A stretch of DNA of 64,000 bases from Nageia nagi (Eukaryota > Pinophyta), in NCBI GenBank assembly GCA_050084985.1, contig JBITNC010000001.1, positions 143,592,001-143,656,000 on the forward strand, given 5' to 3'. Under the pieces are notes generated by a model. The model saw only the letters and a list, made by a program, of their open reading frames with translations. It ran no database searches and was not told the origin of the DNA. Shown in pieces: positions 1 through 12,396 of this stretch. Positions within the stretch are counted from its first letter, which is position 1. The number at the start of each line of letters is the position of its first letter. The translations under genes were made by a program, and so were the position numbers.

Positions 1-805
1 ATTAAATCACTTAAATAATCATATCCTTTCAAATACCTAAAAGGTGTATTTTAGTTAAATTATAATTCCTTTTAAGGTGTTAACAAATGCCTCACTTTGA
101 ATATGATTTGATACTTTCAGAATAAAAGGAAAACAAAGCATAATTCAAAGTATAAGAACATCAACTAAGAGAATACTCTCTTGAATTATGTCTTCATGAT
201 GATAACTTTGGATGCCCCTATTTTCAACCATATTTTTTCCCCTCTTTGGATCAGTTGCATAATGATGAACCTCTCATCATAGAAGAAAACAAAGATAAAG
301 ATAATGGAACCTACAATCAACTTAAAACAAAAAATATTTTCCACACATATATCTCATATAAGACTTGTTAGCTCTCAAAAGATCTTGGCATATCTCAACA
401 AAGATATCCTAAAACATAATATTTTATGACTATCATCAGATTTTGAAATATATTGGCATACTTTTATATTCTAAAATATAATATTTCAATAATTTCATTG
501 GATTTTGAAAGATTTTATCATACCTTTATTAACAAAGATATCTTAAAATATAACATTTCGTATATATGTAGAATAAGAAATCAAATTTTTCCTTTGTGGC
601 TTACCCATCAAGAGTTTGTCAGGAGATTACCTAACCATAAGGGATGAGGAATTTGTACCTCATCATAAGGGATTAAGGTTTTCCATTTAGCATTTCAAGT
701 AATATCGATGGATTTCTTAAATATAGATCATCAACAAAGCAAGACTTGAAGGGTGATGGACATCTTATCACTACTCTCACTAAGCCATAACATTGTGTAT
801 GAATC
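1..805. other. AT-rich stretch without a recognised gene
   Basis: I find no open frame with a recognisable domain, no retroelement motif and no RNA-like signal. The only open stretch of note (453-647, +) begins without an ATG and has no family resemblance. Confidence 0.5.
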
Positions 806-1165
806 TATAAAATTAAATTGAACTTGGTGTACACCACCTAATTGCTTCTATTAACTAAGAATAATTCAATATCTCATAAAAGTTGAACTTGATGTACATT
901 TCCCAATTACATGCATTGATTAAGAATAACTTGTGAATATCATCATCTCAAAAAAAATCTAACATTATCATACATAACCCATTTGCATGCATTAGTTAAG
1001 ATCAATATAATATCTCATAAAAGATGAACTTGATGTACACTAACCAATTGCATGCATTGATCAAGAATAACTTTTGAATATCATCTCAAAAAGCCCCTAA
1101 CCTTTGCATACACCATCCAACTACATGCATTGACCAAAATCAACTTCCAAATATCAATCATATCA
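806..1165. repeat. Degenerate short-unit repeat cluster
   Basis: A unit built from 'gaacttgatgtacac', 'ccaattgcatgcattga' and 'aagaataactt' recurs at about 815-870, 880-930, 970-1030, 1022-1090 and 1105-1160, in the same order and orientation, with substitutions and gaps. The spacing is irregular (about 60-130 bp), so this is a decayed tandem or minisatellite-like block rather than a clean satellite. No gene lies inside it. Confidence 0.6.
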
Positions 1166-3477
1166 TAAAGAAATATGGTAATATCATCTCAAAGAAATAT
1201 CAAATATCTCATATATGAAGACAATCATAATATCTCAATGCATAAGATAATATCAACATATCAAACATGGTCACCCAATTACCTCAAAGAAATATCAATA
1301 TTAATATCAAACATGTTGCTCTAGTTAAGAGGACTTACTCTTAACACATCATTACTTAAAGCATAACATCATTTCACTATCAAATATCAGAGCATTCAAG
1401 AGTCATCCAAAATATCATTAAGGCTAGAGCATCATTAAACATCATGAAAATCAAAAGATATATATTTAAGCATTTTTTGATTTGAATTTTTTTGAGTCCT
1501 TAAGAACAAAGGACTATCAAAGCAACTAAACTAAATTTATTGAACTATGCAAAAAAAATCTAAAAATAAATTTCATGCTGTGTCGAGGGGCATCACTTGA
1601 TAATCTAAATAAATTTACCAAAAGCTAAAAATTTTACCTTTTCAAGATAAATAATCTAAAATATGTACTAACCATTTGAAATATCTATCCAACTATGAGT
1701 GTCAATGCTTGGCATTTTTCATAGAATTTTCTAAAAAACTTGCCCCTTACCTTGCGCAAATTGTTATATACTAAACTTTTATTGCAAATTGAAATTAATA
1801 AAACTAAATTCACATAATTTCATTCTAAAACATATGATATTTAATCTAACTAGCTCAAATTAAAGCTCAACATGTCCCTAATCCCAATTCAAAACTACAA
1901 AATTTGACCATCTAACTACCCCTAGCTTACTTATGAAGGAAACATGCAAATATCTCATATTCACCATTTTAAAAAGTGATAAAACTCATGGAAAAATAAA
2001 ATAATCATATTATTAAAATCATAATATCCTCAAATTCATCAAACTTATTGCATATTAAAACTCATGGCATGGCTCACGTAATATTAGTTACAAATTGATA
2101 ATTTTCTTCATTGATAAAATACTTGCAATTTTTCCTATTTCTATGATTTCTTCAAAAATATATTAAATTATCTTAAAAAATGAGATATAAAGTGCTGAAA
2201 AATTCATTCATACTTTATTCTCAAGTTACTTGAAGGTTTAAATGCAATATCTTAACCTTTTGTATCTTTTTCAACTTCTCACCAATTTTTGACAATTTTT
2301 CGATAACTTTTGCTCAACCTGAAAATAACTCCAAATTCATTGAAATCATAAAATATAATCATTTAAATATATTAAAATACTTTAATCATTATTTCTCTCA
2401 ATGTTTCATCCTTTGATTCTCATTTTACACATTTTGAGCCTCTTGGTTCATGATTAAGCAATCCTTGTCAAATTGAAATTATAAAAAACCTACCAACTTC
2501 CAACAAGCATAAATTTTATTTCACGTATCCAATTAAGATCATTCTTTTTGAATTATAAATTTGGAATCATATATTTCAATAAAAACCATTTAACCTAATC
2601 AAGTTATTAGCAAAAAAATTGATTTAGGAGCTAAAATAGACTTCATTTACACTTGCCATACTTGAAACTTAAAACATCCATATCTTTTGATCTGGGAAGA
2701 ATTTTTAGGTGATTGATTTTTTAAATTTAAATATTTTTTTGAGATATATCAATTTTAGTTCTCATGTTTTTGATATGTTTCACTCCATATGTATTAACAG
2801 TGCTCCACACCCTACTCTTTGGAGCGACAATATTTCCCAGGAAAGTTTTTACTTCATCTTTCTGTAAATAAATATAGCATTTCTAATAACAACATATCTA
2901 TATATAGTTTCATACTTTTTTTTATTTTTGACAAAACTCTAAAATAAATTTTTACATTTTATTCAAAATACGCACTTCACAATAACTCACAAAAATGCAT
3001 GAGGTAACTTCAAACATTGACTATATAACATCCACAAAAAGGTAAACTATTTGTCTTGACTTCTTTAGAGTGCCTAAGAATAAAGGACTTTTTATGATAT
3101 TGGTTACTTTAGAGTCCCCAAGATGAAATTAATATCACAAAATATAACAATACATGACATCATAAAATGCAATTAATACAACTAGCATGACTATGCACCT
3201 AACAACGTAACTTAAATGCCAAAATGCAATCCTATCATACATGATATGTAAAGAGTGAACATGATAAACTATGTGTCAATTCAACCATCCCCATCAACCT
3301 AAATAACTCTATTATTACATTGATATTTCTTTGTTAGAATTTATTTCTTAGTAACATTTATCTTCTTTTCATTGATCTTGATATATCTTATCATGTCTCA
3401 TTCTAATATGTTTTCTTCTTGGTCAATATCTTCTTTTAAGCATTCAAATTATCCTAATTTATCTTTCCTAAGTTTTT
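1166..3477. other. AT-rich stretch without a recognised gene
   Basis: No coding frame or transposon domain was recognised on either strand. A short phrase of the type 'gagtcc/gagtgcctaagaa(c/t)aaaggact' occurs near 1494 and again near 3068, hinting at a dispersed or terminal repeat, but I could not define element ends. Confidence 0.4.
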
Positions 3478-4497
3478 CATTACTTGTTAAAAATGATCAA
3501 TGAATTTATTTTATTATTTCTTATTCATCTTACTAAATAATGCTTCACTGTTATACTTTTGCCATAGTTCTATTCTAACATAATACTCTTCATCAAACTA
3601 ATCTTTTTGATCAAAAACTCTTGTTAAAGGTATATCTAGCTTGTCGTCTATTCTTTCTATATTTTCTAGATAAATTGCACTTGATTTTTCTTATCTACAT
3701 TTGCTAATAAACTTATCATACTGAATAAGAATATGATACCTTTTAGTTTCTAATATTTCCTTAAACTTTTCATTATAAAGTGTAGACTTATTAAATATTA
3801 TTATTGTAATTACTCATTCAAACTTTGATAATTTATTTGGGTTTGGTAACTCATGATATATATGTCTACAATTAGTTATGTTTTAATTAGTTTTCTCAAT
3901 ATCAACTAGATCCATGTCATTATAATCATCAAAATTACTATAAACCTCTTCATCTACTTCAAATTTCTTATTTACATCTTTATAATTGAACAAAACTTGG
4001 GAATAATCATTTACCTAGACTATTGAGAACTAAAACTATGGTATAGGGATAAAATGCTCTTCCTTGTTATCATTTCCCTTTGAATCTAGAGCATCACCAC
4101 TCTACAAAGAATTGTCACTCAAAATATTATGAAACTTGAGGGGGTTATGACTCTTAATTGTACTATCTTGTGTATCCCTTGATAAAATGTCTTCAACCTC
4201 TTCCTGCACTTAGGTTAGGTCTTTATCTTTGTATATATTATTATCATCATTATTACTAGTAGTATATTGGATATTATTATTTATGGAAATATCAAAAAAA
4301 TTAACTTTAGCACTTATATTGTCTAAGCAAGAATTTTTTAAACCAATTTCATCATGAGATATCTCTATATTTTCATGTTTATTATCTACCTTTGAAGTTT
4401 TATCATTAATTTATGGTCTAAATGCATCTAATAGTATATTACATCAATCCTTAAGTAATTCAAGAACTAGTACACTAGGAATTCACATACAAGCCAT
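3478..4497 (-). pseudogene. Decayed acidic ORF of unknown family
   Basis: I translated the minus strand from the ATG at 4497-4495. One frame can be followed for about 340 codons with no frameshift, interrupted only by about a dozen stop codons. The middle part (about 4440-3840) is strongly acidic and Asn/Asp-rich, with segments such as NIEISHDEIGLK, EVEDILSRDTQDS and EVDEEVYSNFDDYNDMD. The later part is basic to mixed (KFKEILETKRYHILIQYDKF). A single-frame relic with stops but no indels points to a once-functional protein decayed by point mutation. I do not recognise the family. A retroelement-associated ORF is possible because the neighbouring 4505-5200 segment is a dispersed repeat that also lies next to the Tat-type element at 40.5-44 kb. 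Function unknown. Confidence 0.45.
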
Positions 4498-4504
4498 TAT
4501 AAAT

Positions 4505-5200
4505 AAAAAAAGTTGTCTACTATGATGACCTATGGTTTGGGCAAATTTTTATCATGAATTTCAAGTCACCAACTAATTGTAAAATATTTTAAAAATTTAG
4601 GACCTTTAAATATGACATTATTTCTACAAAAAATTTTCAATATTGATCAATATATGCATTTCTAGGACTTGATAAATCACAAAAAATATTAATTATATTT
4701 ATTTATGGTTTGGATAAAATTTTGTCATGGGAGATCTTACCAAATTGATCAAAATGAGATTCAAAATATAGAATTTTCTTAAAAATAAAATTCATAAAAA
4801 ATAAATCTTTCTCAAATCCAATCATTTTCAAGTAACAAAAACTTATAATTCTATAAAAATTTATCATAACCAAAAAATAAACAAAACTAGGGTGATCAAT
4901 GAAAGAATCCATATAAAATGCAATTCCCTAAAATAAAAATTCTAGGGTTTGTAAGATATATATGGGTTCATCATTTGTTAACACTAAAAATAATATTAAT
5001 TATTTTAATATTACTATTAATTAAAATCAAATTACAATGAATTGTAGTAGAATTCAGAGATCACAATCCTATTATTGACAAAAGCAATTCAATATGAAGG
5101 TTCATAATGATTAAAAATATTCAATTAAACTTAACCTATCAAACCTTGATTCAAAATGGACTTACAAAGCTATTACTTTACCTATCGTGGAGATCATAGC
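4505..5200. repeat. Dispersed repeat shared with 44160-44760
   Basis: The segment aligns by eye, same orientation, with 44160-44760. Shared landmarks in order are 'aaaatatttt.aaaatttagg', 'ttctacaaaaaa', 'tcaatattgat', 'ttatggttt.ga.aaaatttt', 'cttaccaaattga' and 'aatgaaagagtcc-like'. Towards the end comes 'ttactttacctat.gtg'. The second copy lies just upstream (minus sense) of the gag of a Tat-type element, so the family may be the untranslated or LTR part of such elements. Identity is moderate and I did not define exact ends. Confidence 0.55.
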
Positions 5201-6099
5201 TTACAACCAACTCAAAGAGGTCAACCATAGCCATGAACAGGACTACCAAGTCTATCCTCATTGAAGCACACCTTCTCATGGTAGAACATCATTGCTAGAT
5301 GTTCTCCATAATATTAGTAAGAACCTTTGGTCATCATTGAGGATCCATCTTCCAAGGTAATTTTCTTATGTATGATGAATTGAAAGATTACAAGAATGTA
5401 GTATTTAGAGTATAACAAAATCTAGTAATGTAGTATTTAGAGTTTAACTCTTCATCATAAACCTCCATATCATTCAACACAAGTAAATAACTCCAATAAT
5501 TAAATCAAAAAAGAATTTTTTTAGTTAGACATAAAAAACAAATTCTAATTCAACTGAAAAAATTGGTATTCTTATCCATGTACTATGCAAACTCTTCATC
5601 AGTATATAAACAAAGTACTACACATAATTTGTGATGGGATAGGTGATTAATTATCTTATTAAATAATTTTTTCCTAAATTACATCAACAACTCGAACATA
5701 ATTACCAACATTTTGCTATGCTAACATAGAAGCAATTCTTTATCATCAGCTTCCACATATTACAAAATAGGTATTGTATTTGGAATACACCTCATTTCCT
5801 TCATATTAGTTGATAATTTCCTCAATTTTCTATATATGTCTTATCCTTTTATGTGTGATTTTTCTCCTACAAGAAAAGTATGTATGATTGTATCAACTTC
5901 AATCCAACTACATTCAAGTGTCTTCTTGATTCTTTTATCTTTCATGAATGTCATCACTCTTTAAACATCATCCTAATTCCCTAATTTAACATAAATATTT
6001 GAAAAAAGAATATAAGATGAAACATTTTTAAGCTTCAGTAAAAAAAAGGATTTTTTCCACAAATTCTCTTATTCCTACATTCTTATATGATCAAATATT
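5201..6099. other. Stretch without a recognised gene
   Basis: No domain or terminal repeat was recognised here. It separates the dispersed repeat from the PPR pseudogene. Confidence 0.4.
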
Positions 6100-6700
6100 A
6101 TTTATAGCCCTCATCCACTAGATGTGCATGGATGCATGCAAGTAGAACACATACAAATATTATGCTATCAGGGGTGGTTCCCAAATATCTCATCATATCA
6201 AAGAGTTTGAGCCTATCCTTACTTTAGTCATGAATTATATATATGTCAATCATTGGATCTTCCATAGTGGCATATTTTAGGATTATGTTGGAAATGGTTC
6301 AAGAGTCTAGATTCACTCATGGTAATTGCATTTTCTTAAAAGCCTCTAGAGCCTTCTCAGAAAACCCATGCATATCATGAAATCATTGTAGTTTATGAGA
6401 TTGAATCTTAATGAGGTATTTTTTCAAATAATTCATGGAACCTTTCAATGGATCTATTTTATGTATATCATACAATAATTTCATTCCATAAGATTGCATC
6501 TCGATGAGGCATTTTATATAAGAATTCATACATATCCTATTATTATTGCATCTTGATGAGGTATTTTATATGTATCCCATGATTACCGCAGTCCATGAAA
6601 TTTTATCTTCATTATGCATCTTGTCAAATAATTCACCTAGCTTATCCATACCTCCATATTTTACATACATATCTAATAGCACACTCAAAATTATAACATC
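6100..6700 (-). pseudogene. PPR protein remnant
   Basis: On the minus strand, pieces read like a land-plant PLS-type pentatricopeptide protein. Around 6350-6270 there is a segment resembling 'MHGFSEKALEAFKKMQ' and around 6220-6130 'LKLFDMMRYLGTTPDSIIFVC', the latter close to the usual xALKLFDxMxxxGxxPDxITFV repeat. A relic of 'LxACxHAxLVDEG' follows. Stops and frame changes break it repeatedly, so it cannot encode a functional protein. Intact members of this family act in organelle RNA processing or editing; nothing suggests this copy does. Confidence 0.6.
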
Positions 6701-6999
6701 TAGAAAAAAATAACTTTTAAAGAGTCTTTATTACATTATTGCCAATTGGTGATGCAAGAATGCAAGAGTTCAAGATATGTAGAAGAGTGTAGATAGTAGT
6801 GAGTATGTAGTAAGAAAAATGTGCAATGCATGGTTCAACTATCCATATCTATAGAGTTGGATGAAATTGATATTCATATCATTTTATTGGGTAAGTGATG
6901 AGATTTTATGATTGCAAAAATGTGAGCGATAAAATACCATGGCCTTGAAAAGTGCAGGAAGGTAAGGATGGATCTTATGGCCATATTTTTCTACCTTTA

Positions 7000-7245
7000 T
7001 TAACATATGATTTCGATTGCAAAGAGTGGAAAAAATATGAAGATTATTTTTGAAAAAATTAAGTGAGGATTCAAGGATGAGGTTTAATGAGCATCATGAC
7101 AACTTGATGGATTCTACTTATGTTAATATATGATTTTGATTATAGAGAGTGAACAAAATGTGAGGAGGATTTATTTGATGAAATGAAGTTGGGATTCAAG
7201 GGTAAGGTATAATGAGAATTGTGATAGTGGTGGATTTTGGTGGAT
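7000..7245. repeat. 123-bp tandem duplication
   Basis: Copy 1 begins at 7000 ('ttaacatatgatttcgatt') and copy 2 at 7123 ('ttaatatatgattttgatt'). Each is followed by a diverged version of 'gagtg.a.aaaatatga.ga.gattt' and 'gattcaagg.taaggt'. The second copy is continued by sequence also present at 18115-18240. Confidence 0.55.
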
Positions 7246-7289
7246 TCATGTATAATAATTCATCTTAGATATAATGTAATAAGAATCAC

Positions 7290-8370
7290 TCATTCTATTA
7301 AAGTATTTATAGTCCTAATCCATTTGGCATGGTTGAATGTAAGGAGAACACATACAAATATTATTTTTTTAGGGTTGGTTCTAAGTGCTTCATCAAATCA
7401 AAGAGTTTAAGGGCATCCTTTCCATATCCATGATTTGTATATCCTTTAATAATTACATTCCATGAAATATGTTTGCATCATGCATGTTGTCAAATAATTC
7501 TTGACCTTATGTATTCTTCCATATTTTGTAGATATGGCTACTAGAGCACTAATAACCATAATATTTGAGAATAAAACTATTTTAAACTACTCTTTAATGG
7601 CTATCCATACCTTCTTGTAGAGCTCCCATGGTAGTACATATTCAAATAATGTTGGCAAAAATTATAGATTTTAGCTTTACCCCTAAGGATTGGATAAAAG
7701 TGTCTAAATCCTTCAAAAAACAATTTTTGTGGATACCCTATGGTCATTAAAATCCATGAAACTAATTTTGCATCATTGAAAAATGATACCTACATCTACA
7801 ATCATGGCTATTAGAGCATTCACAACCATAAGATTTGATGAAAAACTATTTTCAACTACTCTTTAAAGGATGTTCATACTTGCTTCTAAGGATCCCATAG
7901 TAGCATATGTTAGAAGAATGTCAACAAAGGCTTCATAGCTTAGCTTTACATTTGAGTCTTACATCTACTTAAAATTCTATAAAGCATACAAAAAAAAAAA
8001 ATTGTATATATCATAGTATCATTACAATCCATGAAATTAGATATGCATCAATGAAATTGAGAGTTGCATCTATAAATATGACTATTAGAGAACTCACAAC
8101 CATAAGATTTGATGAAAAATCATTTTCAAATACTCTTTAATGAAGGTTCATACCTTCTTCTAGGGCTTTCATGGTGGCATATAGAATATTGACAAAGGTT
8201 GTAGAGCTTGGATTTACATGTGAGACTTGACTCTAGATCCTTCAAAAAACCTAATTTATGTATTTTTGTGATCACTACAATCCAAAATGCCATATTTTCT
8301 TTGTTGAATGTTGCTAAAATCTCTCTTGCCCATGTATTTCTTTTCCTGCTCATGTTTTTCTTCTTCTTTC
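7290..8370 (-). pseudogene. PPR pseudogene with three ~270-bp tandem units
   Basis: On the minus strand at 8353-8280 the frame reads 'TWAREILATFNKENMAFWIVVI', recognisably the PPR ARxxFxxMxxxNxxxWxxxI pattern. Further downstream on that strand come pieces like 'TFVxILxxxMxALEEGMNLH' and 'ENxFSSNLMVVxxLI'. The plus-strand phrase 'atg(g/a)ct(a)ttagag' recurs at 7534, 7804 and 8078, giving units of about 270-274 bp, roughly 90 codons or a PLS triplet. Many stops and frame shifts are present, so this is a dead gene or a processed or duplicated fragment. It continues straight into the LINE fragment beyond 8600, forming a PPR/LINE composite that recurs at 18.1-19.9 kb. Confidence 0.6.
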
Positions 8371-9724
8371 TTAAGTTTTTAGGGATAAGTTTTTGTAAGA
8401 AATTTTTAAACCACCTTTTTAGGGATTTAAAAGGGTAGTTTTTTATGGCAATTTTAAGCTACCTTATTAAGGATTTAAAAGGGAGGTTTTAAATCATAGC
8501 ATAAAACCATCTCATTAATGGATTTTTTAAGGCATATTTCAACTACCCTAATAAACCCATCATAAATTTGTGGTTGTCTAAGCCTAATTTTTGTGTAATG
8601 GGAGAAGGGAAATATATGCCCTTTTAGGATTTTTTATTTTTAGAGGGAAACCAATTGAAATAAAGTGTCTAATCATAATTTTATATGCTTCTAAGCCTTT
8701 TATAGTTCCAATGATCCATTTGGCACAAAGAGACTTACCCTTTTATTTGCAGTTTAGCAATCCCATACCACTCAACTTCTTGGGGAGGTAGTAGGTATGC
8801 TAAGCAACTCTATGAAATCCTTTTTTTTATTGCTATTAATCCATAGGAAGTCTCATAGGAGATTTTTAAGCCTATTATAACATGCTTGTAAATGAACCCA
8901 ATAAGAAGAATAGTATACATGATAGGAAGCTAGAACTTTCAATCATATTTAGAATTTTCCTACCAAGGAAAGATTCTTTTAGTTCTAGAAGTCTAACTTT
9001 TTTTCATCTTGTTGCTCACATAACTCCATAATTGGGAAGGAGATCGATAAAAAAGAATCCCTAAGAAATTTGAAAACTTCACCATTAGAATCCAATTCTA
9101 TTAGAATTGAGTAAGATAGATGGGCTCAGAAAAAGGAAAGTATCTATAGCAAAAGATCTTCTTCCATTGAATACTAGAATCGAAGGTCATGCAAAAGGTA
9201 TCCAAAGATTATATTACTTTTGAGGTAGATTGCTCATCTTCCTAGATGGTAAGGAAGGATTACTCTATAAAATTACCATTGATGAGTTGATCTTGGTTGT
9301 CAAGCAGGGAAATCCCTAGAAATTTTTCCTTTATTATAATGTTGGGTAAGGAGTTAATCAAAATCTTATATTGGTGGAATGTAGAGGGAGGATGCAAGAG
9401 GAAATCCTTGGATTATAGAACAATTAAGCATAATAGATTCTATTTGATAATTATTTAAAGAAAGGAATATTGACACATCATAAAATAACATCTGAACTAT
9501 GTTGATGAACTGAGGTCCATAACCTAAAGCCTCCAAAATGGAAAGAATGAATACATGTTCAATCTAGTCATAAGCTTTCTCAAAATCAAGCTTAATAAAA
9601 AGGTCATGTTGGTAAGAAATGTGAGCCTATTCCATGCCTTCCCAAACTGTAATAACATAATCTAGGATGTATCTATTTTAAATAGAACTAGAAATAGAAA
9701 TAGAAATATATCTTAGTGAAGAAA

Positions 9725-9965
9725 TTGGTTATCTTAGCCAAAGAGGTCAACCTTATACCATTTTAATAAATAGTTTTGAACTAGGTAGCTTTTCTTGAAG
9801 GTCTTAACCTCTAAAGGAATTATTTAGATACCTTATTCCCAATATTGATCCAATGCAAAGGGCCTTGGTTTGAGCTCTTTTGGCTTCATATAATTGCACT
9901 AACTTGAGCTCATATTTGATTTATACAATATGGGATTGCAAGTAAGAGATTAAATGAATCTAGTT
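9725..9965. repeat. Displaced duplicate of LINE pre-RT segment (copy 1)
   Basis: This segment matches 10421-10665 in the same orientation, with shared phrases 'ttggttatct.a.cca.agaggtcaa', 'ataccattttaataaatag', 'gcactaacttgagctcat' and 'caatatgggattgca'. It sits inside the reverse transcriptase region, where the second LINE copy at about 19450-19475 runs straight through. It is therefore an insertional duplication of LINE sequence into the same LINE. Confidence 0.6.
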
Positions 9966-10420
9966 TGGTCTGGGTGGACAATAATAGGAAGAAGATGTTG
10001 AAGTCATAAGGAAGGTGATTTAGCAATAATTTTATAGTTGACATTCAATAAAGTGATAGGTTGTAAATTTGTAATAAGCTCTAGGTCCCCTTGCATAGGG
10101 ATAAACTTGTTGTTACCCTTATCAATGAGGTTATTAAGAGAGCATGTGTGTAAGGCCTCTAGATAAACATAGTGTAAATCTAAGCCAAAAAAATCCAAAC
10201 AAGAAACATATAATTCATAAAGGAAACCATATAGACCAAGGGCCTTGTCATCTACCATTTGAGAAAGATCTTCCTTTAGCTCTTTAAGGGAAATGGGTTT
10301 GTCATACTCAAATTGAAGAAATAACGAGATGAGATGGTACCACATCTTTGTATTGTTGCAAAGCTTGAGATTTGTCTAAGGTATAAGGTTGAGCTTTAAA
10401 CACTTGTGAATAGTGTTGAA

Positions 10421-10665
10421 TAAAGGGATTGGTTATCTCAACCAGAGAGATCAATCTGATACCATTTTAATAAATAGCTTTTAATTAGGTATCATGCCTT
10501 GAAGTTCTTAACATTTGAATTAGAATTATTTAGAGACCATATCCCCAATCTTGAGCCATTGCAAGCAATCCTTGATTTGAGCTCTATTGGCTTCATAGAA
10601 TTGCACTAACTTGAGCTCATGTTTTATTTTTGCAATATGGGACTGCATGTGAGAGCTTAAAGGAT
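10421..10665. repeat. LINE pre-RT segment (copy 2, original position)
   Basis: This is the partner of 9725-9965. On the minus strand it encodes the pre-RT part of LINE ORF2 and lies in the expected place, upstream of the RT block at 10345-10004. Confidence 0.55.
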
Positions 10666-11346
10666 AGCGCTCTAGATTAATAGAAGCTTTTTATAAGCTC
10701 ATCTATCAGAGCTAAGATGGAATGATGATAGAATTGCAAGACTTTCTTACCAAGCCTGTGAAGAAGAGGAGATGCATGAAAAGTTACATCATTCCACCAT
10801 GCAATCCATTCCATCTCTCCTGAAGGTCTAGGGTCCAGATTCTACACACTTGTACAACTTATTATACATCCTAATAATATTATAATTTAATTTAAAATGA
10901 TAAAAAAAATTAAAAAAAAATTAATTCGATGAAATGACAACTTCATCTCTATAAAACCAAAGAAAAATGAAAATTCTCATAATTATACTCTAAACTATTT
11001 TCAACCATTTTTTAATAAATTCTTGAATATTATAATATATGAATTGATTTTTTATCAAATTTTTTAATTAAATATAAATTAATATCAAATAATTTAATTT
11101 AAAATATAAGATTTTCAATTTTTAAAATATGAGTACTTCATTTAAAAAATAAATAAATAATTCTTATATTTAATATAATATTTATTCTCTTAACTTATAA
11201 AATTGAATTTATTTTATTACGTCACTTATCGCCATTTTTATTTAGTATTTTTGTGAATAATGCTTATGATTATCTTGTTTGAAGTTTTTACTTAACCATT
11301 TTCTTATGGATAGTAAGAAGTATTTAAATTATGAAATCATGTGAGG

Positions 11347-11412
11347 GTAGTTGGAGAGCAAGTGAATGCTAAACCTCTCAAATTGGAAAAAGGAGATCCC
11401 AGGTTCAAAGCT
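11347..11412 (+). repeat. tRNA-like (possible SINE) remnant
   Basis: The sequence has a box-A-like stretch near 'ttggagagcaagtgaatgc' and, about 45 bases later, a box-B-like 'ggttcaaagctc', a spacing seen in tRNA-derived SINE heads. The acceptor stem and cloverleaf do not close convincingly, so it is not a tRNA gene. Weak call. Confidence 0.22.
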
Positions 11413-12220
11413 CTTCCCCTTCACAATCATTAACCGTTCTACTACCTTCCTTAAGATTTATTTTTAACTCATCACTTCTTAATTTCATCATTGATATTAA
11501 AATATAATAGTAAAACAGTTAGATTCTGAATGAATAATAATTAGGTTTCAAACCTCAACAATTTTTTATTTTATTTTTACACTCAAACATTTGTTTGTAT
11601 TTTCGCAGTGATCAGGTTTGTTATTGATGTAGCTCCTAAATTGACTGCTTACACGAACGTGATCTTTGGGTTTCTGTCTCTGAGTTAAGTAGCAAAGATG
11701 AGTGTATAGATCCCTTGAAAATCATTTCGACGAAATTACTGCCCTTATGTTTGTTAGGGATCACACAATTTTCATTGAACAACGAGATCTGATGAGGATG
11801 CATCCATGGTTTAAACCCAACCAAGGCCAGAAGAAGGGGTTCACCAGAGACCTAAAATTTTAAAGATTTTATTCAAATTACAATCTCACGTCTTGGAATA
11901 GCGCTGGAGCGGAGGTGCACCACTATGGGTGCCAAAGATACCAAGACAGACATCAGTTGTATTTGTTGCCAGTACAAAGTCATATTGGGGTGGAACAGAA
12001 CAATAATAGGTCAGCCTTAAAAATGAACACATTAAAGATACGTTGGATCAATCCAAGCGATACATGTGGCAGATGGTGTTTACATAGCTCCAAACTAAAT
12101 TTTAACTACTAGCTAGCTGACCTGTCGATGTTGTTTTAATATTTTTGAATCCATCTGGCACTCCAAGGGGAAGGTTCGAAGTTAGGGTGCACCACTATAC
12201 AACCCTCTAAATCAGTCACT

Positions 12221-12230
12221 TAATATACTA
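12221..12230 (+). promoter_or_regulatory. Possible TATA-like element
   Basis: 'taatatacta' lies about 165-175 bases upstream of the kinase ATG in the part where base composition changes to gene-like. It would place transcription start near 12255, with a leader of about 140 bases. It is only a sequence match. Confidence 0.25.
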
Positions 12231-12396
12231 TTGTCCACGGATTACGCCATTTAGTTTTGCCCGCCATTCAGTTTTATGGACCTCTAATTTTTTTCGAAGA
12301 ATATTAGTGGAGAATCGGGCTCCACAAACCCAACAAATTAGAGCCAGAATATTAAAGATTTCGAGCATTGGGTTTCATTTTGTTTTAAGAGAAATA

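Larger units (their letters stand above)
8600..10690 (-). pseudogene. LINE ORF2 fragment (reverse transcriptase region)
   Basis: The minus-strand frame at 10345-10004 has the order of a plant L1-type LINE reverse transcriptase N-terminal region: ISLKELKEDLSQMVDDKALG, then a YGFLYELY segment, ..LIDKGNNKFIPMQGD.. and QPITLLNVNYKIIAKS. Upstream on the same strand (10660-10560) is the pre-RT segment with AQIKDCLQWLKIGD, and downstream (about 8790-8660) is the post-RT stretch near EVEWYGIAKL and AKWIIGTIKGLE. The frame is broken by stops, by shifts and by an internal duplication (9725-9965). No endonuclease or 3' end could be joined on. It is an old, truncated, inactive copy. Confidence 0.7.
10700..12396. 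other. Upstream region of the receptor kinase gene
   Basis: There is no complete gene here. 10850-11600 is extremely AT-rich. From about 11640 the composition rises towards that of the kinase gene, so this part may hold its promoter and 5' leader. A 13-base phrase 'ggtgcaccactat' occurs at 11913-11925 and again around 12185-12198. Open frames in this part start without ATG or lack recognisable domains. Confidence 0.4.

Noticed and set aside
8208-8438. 76-codon plus-strand frame with a Phe/Leu-rich end
   Set aside because: It overlaps the PPR pseudogene on the opposite strand and starts in a PPR-derived segment.
11347-11412. Functional tRNA gene
   Set aside because: Only box-like words; no closing acceptor stem or anticodon arm.
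12307-12396. 30-residue N-terminal extension of the receptor kinase
   Set aside because: 12307 is GTG and no ATG occurs before 12397; the extension would hide the signal peptide.
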